From NCBI GenBank assembly GCA_902803585.1, contig CADCQO010000191.1, positions 1 through 8,588 on the forward strand: a stretch of DNA of 8,588 bases, given 5' to 3'. The notes beneath the pieces were generated by a model. The model saw only the letters and a list, made by a program, of their open reading frames with translations, did no database searches and was not told where the DNA came from. Shown here one piece after another: positions 1 through 6,417 of this stretch (positions are counted from its first letter, which is position 1; each line of letters begins with the position of its first letter). This DNA is from an uncultured Ruminococcus sp. (lineage in GTDB: Bacteria > Bacillota > Clostridia > Oscillospirales > Acutalibacteraceae). The translations under genes were made by a program, and so were the position numbers.

Positions 1-330
1 ATTGTTTTCCTGCTCCGAAACTTCTGTCCTGCGGGAATAATCACCCCTGTTTGCTTGAGGAACATGATTTCCCCTCCCATAGGAACTATTTCGGGAACGA
101 GTAACAACTGTACTCCTTCGGGCATTCACATCATAGGGATTACCGGAATCGTTTTCCTGCTCCGAAACTTCTGTCCTGCGGGAATAATCACCCCTGTTCG
201 CTTGGGGAACCTGATTTCCCATCCCGTAGGAACTATTTCGGGAACGAGTGACAGCTGTACTTCTTCGGGCATTTACATCATAGGAATTGGAGGAATTGTT
301 TTCCTGCTCCGAAACCTCTGTCCTGCGGGA
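1..330 (-). repeat. 147-bp in-frame tandem repeat (two full copies plus the start of a third)
   Basis: Read on the minus strand, units span 330-184 and 183-37, and a third starts at 36 and leaves the window. Each is exactly 147 bases, or 49 codons. Copies one and two differ at about 15 bases and 6 amino acids (43/49 identical). Roughly half the codon differences are synonymous. The unit opens SRRTEVSEQEN, carries YDVNARRST in the middle and ends VPQANRGDY. The array probably continues to the left. Confidence 0.95.
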
Positions 331-702
331 CGGTACAGTTTCCTCAGCGGGCTGGCGGTTGGCTGTATTGCGGGCAGGGCCACGATTGGTGACGTATGTA
401 CTCTCTTGTGAATCCAGACCTTGTCTGGTACGATAGCTTGTTTCTGTCACCTCTGATTTTCGGAACTTTCCATTTCTGGATGGCACTGCCTCACTGTAAC
501 GGTCATCATTGTTTTCTGCTCCGGACTGCTGTTGGGAAGAAGCATCTTTACGGCAGCTTTCCTCCTGACCATACCATGACCGTTGTGAGGATTCTGTCCT
601 GTTCCTTGCCGACCGGCAGTATACTGGCGTACTTCTGCGGTCAGTGAGATCTTCCTCCTGATACGGCAGCGTATCCGTCACATCTTTCTTTTGATGAGCC
701 AT
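1..702 (-). CDS. Arg/Ser/Asn-rich tandem-repeat protein, N-terminal part (runs off left edge)
   Basis: I do not recognise this protein. An open frame of 234 codons starts at the ATG at 702-700 and has no stop before the window edge, so its C-terminus is missing. The start is supported by a very G-rich ribosome binding site (AAAGGGGGG, 6 bases upstream). The product begins MAHQKKDVTDTLPYQ and is strongly hydrophilic, rich in Arg, Ser, Asn, Gln, Glu and Thr, with no signal peptide or membrane segment, so it looks intrinsically disordered. Residues 125-173 and 174-222 are near-identical 49-residue repeats, and a third copy begins at 223. Weaker traces of the same pattern (RRSTPV at 22-27, a ~50-residue degenerate unit at 75-124) suggest the visible part grew by repeat duplication. 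It follows the WXG100 gene on the same strand after a 223-base gap. A scaffold, binding or secreted accessory role is possible, but nothing in the sequence shows one. Confidence 0.8.
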   Translation of the reverse strand, partial: MAHQKKDVTDTLPYQEEDLTDRRSTPVYCRSARNRTESSQRSWYGQEESCRKDASSQQQSGAENNDDRYSEAVPSRNGKFRKSEVTETSYRTRQGLDSQESTYVTNRGPARNTANRQPAEETVPSRRTEVSEQENNSSNSYDVNARRSTAVTRSRNSSYGMGNQVPQANRGDYSRRTEVSEQENDSGNPYDVNARRSTVVTRSRNSSYGRGNHVPQANRGDYSRRTEVSEQENN

Positions 703-735
703 ACTCGTCCCCCCTTTGTCAGGAAAAGCACAGCA

Positions 736-761
736 GTCAATGATGAACCAGCACCATTGAC
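736..761 (-). other. Inverted repeat upstream of the repeat-protein gene
   Basis: GTCAATG at 736-742 and CATTGAC at 755-761 form a perfect 7-bp stem with a 12-base loop that can pair a little further past one mismatch. It lies 34 to 59 bases before the start codon of the repeat protein and has no U-rich tail on the minus strand, so it is not a standard terminator. A 6-codon reading frame (MVLVHH, 757-737) preceded by GAAAGGA overlaps it. A leader or translational control element is possible but unproven. Confidence 0.35.
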
Positions 762-805
762 CGCATTCCTTTCTGTTATGTTGCCGAAAAGTAATTATGC
801 GCTGC

Positions 806-826
806 CCGTTATCTGACAACTAACGG
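806..826 (-). other. Short inverted repeat after the WXG100 gene
   Basis: CCGTTA at 806-811 and TAACGG at 821-826 form a 6-bp stem with a 9-base loop, downstream of the WXG100 gene. No T-run follows on either strand, so termination here is not convincing. It also contains the TAA that ends the in-frame extension at 809-925. Confidence 0.25.
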
Positions 827-925
827 ATTTCCTGCTTCATCGTCCTCATAACCTAACAACTTCACAGGCGTAAAATCAGACCCAGACGCCCATGTTTTTA
901 ATTGCGCAGCAAATTTTCCGTTACA
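809..925 (-). pseudogene. Possible coding remnant in frame after the WXG100 stop
   Basis: The WXG100 frame continues past its TGA for 38 sense codons to a TAA at 811-809. The peptide is protein-like (for example GSDFTPVKLLGYEDDEAG, then NPLVVR at the end) and its codons favour G in the first position, as in real genes. No credible start codon with a ribosome binding site is present inside it. It could be the 3' end of a former gene, a former C-terminal extension of the WXG100 protein cut off by the TGA, or chance: a 38-codon open stretch is not rare. I could not assign it to a family. Confidence 0.3.
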
Positions 926-1255
926 TCAGCCTTTTTTTGATGACGGATTCGCGTTATAATCTGACAATGCCTTAGACTTCTCCTCGAGAAGAGAAACACA
1001 GTCTGTCAGTGTATCCGACATTGCCTTCAGAATCTCAAAAAGGTTAAGGATATTTTTACCGATGATATCGGTATCTTCTTTGAAAGAGTCTGCACCCTCG
1101 CCCTTCCAATTTTCCAGAAGTATCTTGATAATACGGCTATATTCACTCTGGATATCGTTGTATCTCTGGAGAAAATCTTCTTTCTTTGCCATTTCCGCTT
1201 TGATGATAGCGGTATCATGCAAAATACAAGCTCCTCCTGCACTGTTCTCTGCCAT
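926..1255 (-). CDS. WXG100 family (Esx-like) type VII secretion substrate
   Basis: A 109-residue protein, the usual size for WXG100 proteins, which fold as two helices joined by a turn with a W-x-G motif, dimerise, and leave the cell through EssC/EccC motors. Here W50-K51-G52 lies in NWKGEGADSF, between a predicted first helix (about 14-47) and a second (about 55-97). There is no signal peptide, as expected. The start is the ATG at 1255. An upstream in-frame GTG at 1264 is rejected because it overlaps the AGGAG at 1268-1264, which is well placed (8 bases) for the ATG. The motor gene's stop is only 11 bases upstream and abuts this ribosome binding site, implying cotranscription and perhaps translational coupling. 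The C-terminus (NANPSSKKG) follows a run of seven A bases, where a slip would change the last residues. I do not see a clear YxxxD/E secretion motif. Confidence 0.88.
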   Translation of the reverse strand: MAENSAGGACILHDTAIIKAEMAKKEDFLQRYNDIQSEYSRIIKILLENWKGEGADSFKEDTDIIGKNILNLFEILKAMSDTLTDCVSLLEEKSKALSDYNANPSSKKG

Positions 1256-1266
1256 AAAACACACTC

Positions 1267-3138
1267 CTAACTCTTGTCATTTTTTGGTTTGATATTGAAG
1301 GGAGATTTCAAAAACTTTGCTTTTATCAGCTCATCTCTGTCGACATCAAAGTAATAGCCATCTCCCAGTTCACACTTGGCATATTCCAGCTTCAGTTCCT
1401 TAGCGTCAAACTCACCCAACGCCGTCTTTGAACCTTTGTTATCCACAAAGTCAGCAATATCATTCAGCAGGAAAATCTTACTGAAAAATCCGCCGATCAT
1501 CGTGTCCATAGCCAGATCAGGGTGCTTTTTGACATCAGAAAAAATGAACATCATTTTGTTCTGTTCTGCCTCGTTAATCAGCGTTGCCAGAAGTGATTCC
1601 AGCGTAACTCCGATTGTTCCTCTGCTGGGGCTTTCCTGATACATAGACTTGCTTTGGATAATAAACAGTATACCGGTACCGGTCTGTACCTGCCTATGTG
1701 CCGGGGCAGGCGGCGGAACGGGTACGGCCGGCTGTGCATTTTGGAGCGGTTTGGGACTGGAAGGTTCTATTCCCATCAGAAAATCCAGATCATCCTGCAC
1801 TCCTGTACCGCCCAACGGGTCTTCTGATACGTCATGATTCAAAGAAAACAGATCCTGTGATACGGCAGCCGACTGCGCTGTTTCCGTAATAGCCGTAGGT
1901 CTTTCCTTTGTTCTCTGCTCCAGATAATCACAAAGTTTCACCACGAACGCTGAAAAAGAAGGTCTGTCATGGAATACCTGCAGTTCAATGCCTATGGTGC
2001 TTTCCTTGATGTACTTTTCCAATCCTTCCAGTTCACGGCGACCGTCATCAAACATAATGATTGTGGAAATCTGCTCGCTGTCACGCAATAAGAGATTGCC
2101 CACCAGAAGGTTCAGCAAATTTGTTTTGCCGAAGGATTTTTTACCATAAATACCGATACATCTCGATTCATCAGGAATCAGGCACACCGGCTCGTGTTTA
2201 TAGTAATCCAGACCCAACACAATACCTCTGTTTTCCTCAACTGCCCGTGCATACGTCAGACCGCCGTAGGTATTCTCGGAAAAATTCTCCACAGTAAGGA
2301 TTTTTGTAAAGGAAATGAGTCTGGTCGGGAGATACTCCGGACTGATACGTTCCGCTGCCGCCTGTATAAAGGGCAGCAGTTCATGTTTTTCTGATTCAAA
2401 AGGAAGAAATCCCTGAAATTCATACAGCTTTCCTTCCTTTTTTACGATGCCCCGTCCGGGAACGTGCAGAAGCTGGGGAGGCTTTTCGTTAAAAATATCC
2501 ATAGCCTGTTCTGATGACATATCAAACGCTACAATAGACTCCATATTGGGCAGGTAGCGGGTGACACCACCAGAAACACCGTTTGCTGTAAACAGAACCG
2601 TCAAACCCTTTGAAATACCGTCACGGCAGAAATTGAGCAGCATTTCATGATACAGAGAAAACTGTTCCTGTGCCAGAAAAGCGTTCATATTTTCAATCAC
2701 AAGGGTGATATGTCCGGGCTTGCTCTCTGCATTTTCGGGGGGATCTTCCAGAAACTGAGTGATACTGCTGCGCTTGGTCTGTCTTAGAATATCATTGTTC
2801 CATTTCAGTTTGTCCCGCACAGTTGTAAACAAAGTTTTTACGTCCTCTTCGTTGGAATCCCCGAAACAGCCACAAATAAACGGAAGCTTGTCATAATCTC
2901 CCATCGTGCTGTTGAGATCAAGAACATAAATTTCTTCACCCAATATCTCCGGTCTGATAATTTCATGCAGACGTATCAGAATATTTTTGACGAAGGTTGT
3001 TTTGCCGGACTGCTTGGAACCGAAAATAGCCACGTTTGCCGACAGCAGATCAATTTCAAGGATCGGCTGTTTCTGTTCCAGCGGGGCATCATACACGCCT
3101 ACCATCAGCCGCCGCACACTTTTGCTTTCAACCACCAT
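1267..3138 (-). CDS. EssC/EccCb-like protein with the D2 and D3 ATPase domains of a split type VII secretion motor
   Basis: A 623-residue soluble protein without membrane segments. It carries two FtsK/SpoIIIE-like P-loop domains that match the second and third ATPase domains of EssC. D2 has a Walker A motif GSKQSGKT (residues 40-47) and a Walker B-like strand ITLVIEN (144-150) in which Glu-Asn replaces the usual Asp-Glu/Asp-Asp. D3 has Walker A GKKSFGKT (332-339), but the strand where Walker B should lie reads LFIIQS (491-496) with no acidic residue. Between them in D3 is an Ala/Pro-rich, acidic, probably disordered insertion (about 411-488, including VPVPPPAPAH). The ATG at 3138 has AAGGA about 9 bases upstream and starts 18 bases after the D1 motor gene. 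D3 of EssC/EccC proteins is known to bind substrate tails, so this subunit probably selects the WXG100 cargo encoded next. That role is inference from family knowledge. Confidence 0.85.
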   Translation of the reverse strand: MVVESKSVRRLMVGVYDAPLEQKQPILEIDLLSANVAIFGSKQSGKTTFVKNILIRLHEIIRPEILGEEIYVLDLNSTMGDYDKLPFICGCFGDSNEEDVKTLFTTVRDKLKWNNDILRQTKRSSITQFLEDPPENAESKPGHITLVIENMNAFLAQEQFSLYHEMLLNFCRDGISKGLTVLFTANGVSGGVTRYLPNMESIVAFDMSSEQAMDIFNEKPPQLLHVPGRGIVKKEGKLYEFQGFLPFESEKHELLPFIQAAAERISPEYLPTRLISFTKILTVENFSENTYGGLTYARAVEENRGIVLGLDYYKHEPVCLIPDESRCIGIYGKKSFGKTNLLNLLVGNLLLRDSEQISTIIMFDDGRRELEGLEKYIKESTIGIELQVFHDRPSFSAFVVKLCDYLEQRTKERPTAITETAQSAAVSQDLFSLNHDVSEDPLGGTGVQDDLDFLMGIEPSSPKPLQNAQPAVPVPPPAPAHRQVQTGTGILFIIQSKSMYQESPSRGTIGVTLESLLATLINEAEQNKMMFIFSDVKKHPDLAMDTMIGGFFSKIFLLNDIADFVDNKGSKTALGEFDAKELKLEYAKCELGDGYYFDVDRDELIKAKFLKSPFNIKPKNDKS

Positions 3139-3156
3139 TCACCACATCCTTCCCTG

Positions 3157-6100
3157 TTATTTGATATCAAAACGAGCACCGTTCCTGAGTGTAACCTTCA
3201 GCGGCAGAGGCGGCTGGAAGATGATATGGGGACGGATATATGAGCTGTTCTCGTCAAATACATGCTTGATTTCATTAACAATCGCACTGCACTGGGTAAT
3301 CAGCATACCCTTTGCTTCCTGTGCCTTTTTCTCTTTTTGCAGCTGTATATTATCCTTGTCGGAACGATAGAAACTGTAGTACTGTCCGGTTTTTTCGGCA
3401 CTGATAATTTCAAACGGCACATCAAGGCTTGCGGTAATGCTTGTACCGGTGTAGGCAGACTGGAAATAAACAAACTTTGATCCTGTTCCTACCAGCAGAT
3501 ACGCACGTCCGTGACCGGGCATAGTCGGTGAAGCTGCCAGATCGCTGCCGATCATTTCTTTGGAGGCCTGTTTGGTAGCTACCTTCAGACACAATCTTGC
3601 ACGAGAGTTGACACGGATATCATCTGTGATAGCACTCTCTATGTTCTGTGATACCAGAATAATGTGGAAACCAAGACTTCTGCCGACACGGGCAATGGTT
3701 GTAATCTCACCGATAAAGTCAACGTCATCCGATTCGCTGGTAAAGCGTTTCAGCTCGGTAAATTCATCTACAACAAGAATCAGGTGCGGCAGTCTGGTTT
3801 CTGCTGCCAGTTTCCTCAGTGCATCTGCATCAGGAATTTCGTAATTATCTCCTGATTTTGCAGGATCCGAATTGGACAGCTTTTTGATATGTTTTTCGAT
3901 GTCACGGCAGGCCTCGATATATTTGTCTGCACTGTCTACGTGCATCTGATTCAGGAGCAGTTTTCTTCTTTTGATCTCACACCGCAGTGACTCCAGAAAA
4001 CGGCGTACCATATATTCATCACCTGTACCGCTTTCGTCACCGTCTACGTCCGTTACTGTTCCGACAACATGAGGCAGGTGACCGATACGCTTGATGAAGC
4101 CGCCGCCCTTCATATCAACCAGCATCAGGCTCAGTTCTTCCGGACTGAAATGCAGGCAAAGGCTCAGCAGATAGGAAATGATGGTTTCACTCTTACCAGA
4201 ACCGGTTGTACCCGCTACCAGCATATGGGGACCGTCTGCATCTTCATGGAGATCAAGATGTGTCACACCCAGCTCGGTACGGCCAATCGGCACTTTCAAA
4301 GATTTGGTAACATCATATACTCTTTCTTTTACTTCCTGATTTTCCGCACCCTGTCGGGATCGGAATCCCCAGTTTTCCTTGATGTGCATATTTTCTGCGC
4401 TGATGCCGCACATCTCAAAGAAACTGATACCGGACGGTACTTTGCCGTTCTGGGAAATTCTCAGGTAAACCAGACCGGAAAGCAGTTTGTAGGCATTATA
4501 AGCAAGAACCTCAATATTACCATGACCTGCCTTTTTCCACGCATCTGACCAATAGAAGATTTTTCTCTTGTTTTCATCTTTTCTTGGGGTAACGGAAGAA
4601 TAGCCGTCATGCAATTCGATAACATCTGTACAATAGGACGGCAGATGCTCTTTGAACTGCTTCACAAAAATGAAGCTGATGCTCAGCGGATTCTCTTCCT
4701 CTTTATCTTCTTCCGGCACCTTTGGCAGATAAGAAGCCAGCGCGTGTTCTTTCAGGGAATACTCATCATACACGATAAACACAATATGCGGTTTGGAAGC
4801 ATCAGCGTCTTCTCTTTGTGAAAGAATATTCAGCGTACTGCCGAATACCAGATTTGCGCTGTCGCTGTTAAAGACAAACTGCGATTTATCGTTGAATAAT
4901 TCACGGAAATGCGGCAGGAACTTATATTTGCTGATGTTGTTTTCGATTTCTCTGTAATTATCTGTTTCCTTGAACAGGAAAACGATCTGCAGTTCTTCCG
5001 GAGAATGATAGTAACACAGGTCAAACAGCATTTTTGAAATGAAATCCTCTGCTCTGTACTCATCGTTCGAAACAATCCCCAGACAGCTTGTTTTCTTCAA
5101 AGAGAACAGCAAAGCGGCATTTTTCAGATATTTGTAACGCTCCTTGATGGCATACGGCAGGTTGGTCAGATACGCATTTGTATCAATGTTTTCTGTATAG
5201 TCAGGATCTCCCGGCAGGTGCAGCAGCACTCTTGTTCTGTGACCTGAACCTTCCGTCTGTTTAATGATTTCAAAGTACTCCTCCGACAGCACTTCGTCCT
5301 TTCTGTCACCCTTAATTTCAAACATTGTTTCAACATGATCGGAATTGCCAAGACGTATCTTCAAAAAGTCCTCATCATTTGCCACACGGCTGAATACTCT
5401 TCCGTTGATAAAAGGCAGAGCATGGTTTGACTCCAGCGATTCGACAATGGTATGTATTTCCGGATACAGCTCGTCCAGCTTTTTCTGATCTCTGTTTTGC
5501 CGATCTTCTATGCTGATGCACACCTTGTCGATATAGTTCTGATAGTTTCTTCTCCACGCCGCCAGATTCTTCCGGTACTCCCTGCGCTGAAAAGCAAACA
5601 TGACAATACTGGTAACAACACCCGCCACCGCCATAACAATGTACATTCCATAGGTTGCGATATTGTTATTGCCGCCGGACATCAGACTGCGCATCAGAAT
5701 CATCGAAAACGCCATAATCAGAGCAGGAAGAATACTCATCATAATATTGTTCTTCGGCTTCTGCGGCACTTGTGACGGCGGAATAATTTCGATAGGCTCT
5801 GTGTCAAACTGATACAGCTGTCTGTTGCTGATGTTGAACTGGGGAAAAACCAGATCCGGATCGTTGTTTTCCTTGCAGAATGCTTTGACGATCAGATCAC
5901 TGCTGTTTTTGTCCACCACCGCAAAGGAGGTGAATTTTTCTGTATTATCAAATACCAGACGTGTAGAGGAAAGAAATCCCAATTCATACAGCTTTTTGTC
6001 TTCGTCTGCTTTCTGAATCTGTATTCTGCCCTGATAGTACGGGAGATCATTCACAGCACCGTCAAAAGAAGTTATCGTGATTTTCGGGTATACATCGTTT

Positions 6101-6351
6101 CTGACATCATTCAGACAATCTTTGCAGCACTTCAGACACACCGCTTCCCTGCGGTATGCGTCAGAACTTGTATCGCCCTTATCCACATACTCTCTGATAC
6201 GCCTCATCAGTCCGTATTTGATGCCGTCCATCAGCTGCCGCAGCGTCATATCTCTTGGAACAATGAATTCCTGTACATACTCGTATCTTTCCTGATTGTC
6301 ATTTCTCAGATAATGAAAGGTAACACCAATCAACAGCTTATTACTTTCCAT
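3157..6351 (-). CDS. essC: EssC/EccCa-like membrane ATPase (D1 half of the type VII secretion motor)
   Basis: A 1064-residue membrane-anchored motor subunit. Residues 1-135 contain a region whose ends resemble a ubiquitin-like (YukD/EsaB) fold, with an inserted CxxCCxxC cluster (Cys 72, 75, 76, 79). A proline-rich linker (EIIPPSQVPQKPK) leads into two membrane segments (about 203-224 and 232-254), followed by a charged helix. Residues 315-640 match the middle region of EssC (VFSRVANDEDFLKIRLG, HSPEELQIVF). D1 is a complete FtsK/SpoIIIE ATPase: Walker A GTTGSGKS (714-721), VDMKGGG (745-751), Walker B LILVVDEF (857-864), and ARVGRSLGFHIILVSQ (887-902). The usual EssC has two N-terminal FHA domains and carries D1-D3 in one ~1,480-residue chain. 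Here the chain ends after D1, and D2-D3 are in the next gene, 18 bases on. The ATG at 6351 has a modest, distant AAAGGTG site. The family call is firm; the N-terminal fold is inference. Confidence 0.9.
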   Translation of the reverse strand: MESNKLLIGVTFHYLRNDNQERYEYVQEFIVPRDMTLRQLMDGIKYGLMRRIREYVDKGDTSSDAYRREAVCLKCCKDCLNDVRNDVYPKITITSFDGAVNDLPYYQGRIQIQKADEDKKLYELGFLSSTRLVFDNTEKFTSFAVVDKNSSDLIVKAFCKENNDPDLVFPQFNISNRQLYQFDTEPIEIIPPSQVPQKPKNNIMMSILPALIMAFSMILMRSLMSGGNNNIATYGMYIVMAVAGVVTSIVMFAFQRREYRKNLAAWRRNYQNYIDKVCISIEDRQNRDQKKLDELYPEIHTIVESLESNHALPFINGRVFSRVANDEDFLKIRLGNSDHVETMFEIKGDRKDEVLSEEYFEIIKQTEGSGHRTRVLLHLPGDPDYTENIDTNAYLTNLPYAIKERYKYLKNAALLFSLKKTSCLGIVSNDEYRAEDFISKMLFDLCYYHSPEELQIVFLFKETDNYREIENNISKYKFLPHFRELFNDKSQFVFNSDSANLVFGSTLNILSQREDADASKPHIVFIVYDEYSLKEHALASYLPKVPEEDKEEENPLSISFIFVKQFKEHLPSYCTDVIELHDGYSSVTPRKDENKRKIFYWSDAWKKAGHGNIEVLAYNAYKLLSGLVYLRISQNGKVPSGISFFEMCGISAENMHIKENWGFRSRQGAENQEVKERVYDVTKSLKVPIGRTELGVTHLDLHEDADGPHMLVAGTTGSGKSETIISYLLSLCLHFSPEELSLMLVDMKGGGFIKRIGHLPHVVGTVTDVDGDESGTGDEYMVRRFLESLRCEIKRRKLLLNQMHVDSADKYIEACRDIEKHIKKLSNSDPAKSGDNYEIPDADALRKLAAETRLPHLILVVDEFTELKRFTSESDDVDFIGEITTIARVGRSLGFHIILVSQNIESAITDDIRVNSRARLCLKVATKQASKEMIGSDLAASPTMPGHGRAYLLVGTGSKFVYFQSAYTGTSITASLDVPFEIISAEKTGQYYSFYRSDKDNIQLQKEKKAQEAKGMLITQCSAIVNEIKHVFDENSSYIRPHIIFQPPLPLKVTLRNGARFDIK

Positions 6352-6392
6352 TTTACCGCTTCACACCTTTCCGGATAAATGATGACACAATT

Positions 6393-6416
6393 TGCCGTTT
6401 TTCGCAGAAAACAGCA
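6393..6416 (-). other. Hairpin between the VWA gene and the motor gene
   Basis: TGCTGTTTT and AAAACGGCA (minus strand) pair over 9 bp, one of them a G-T wobble, around a 6-base loop. It begins right after the VWA stop codon within the 66-base gap. The downstream sequence (AATTGTGTC) is not a T-run, so full termination is unlikely. It could trim or stabilise the transcript, or adjust the ratio of VWA protein to motor. Confidence 0.35.
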
Positions 6417-6417
6417 T

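Noticed and set aside
1..330. CRISPR-like array
   Set aside because: The units are 147 bases, contiguous, in frame and varied throughout; there are no short identical repeats separated by unique spacers.
55..411. Plus-strand repetitive frame rich in Gly/Ile (IIGITGIVFLLRN-type repeats)
   Set aside because: It is the antisense shadow of the 49-residue repeats. The minus-strand frame has a strong ribosome binding site and stays open for all 234 codons from its ATG.
794..819. Promoter for the repeat-protein gene (TTGTCA and CATAAT on the minus strand)
   Set aside because: The hexamers resemble consensus, but the spacing is only 14 bases, too short for a normal promoter.
1256..1264. Earlier GTG start for the WXG100 protein
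   Set aside because: The GTG overlaps the AGGAG that serves the ATG at 1255, and it has no ribosome binding site of its own.
3139..3156. The motor split as a frameshift or sequencing error
   Set aside because: The first half ends in a clean stop after a complete D1 domain, and the second has its own ATG with a ribosome binding site. The break falls at a natural domain boundary, as in EccCa/EccCb.
4069..4548. Plus-strand open frame of 159 codons
   Set aside because: Antisense to the conserved D1 ATPase region of the motor. No family motif or convincing start.
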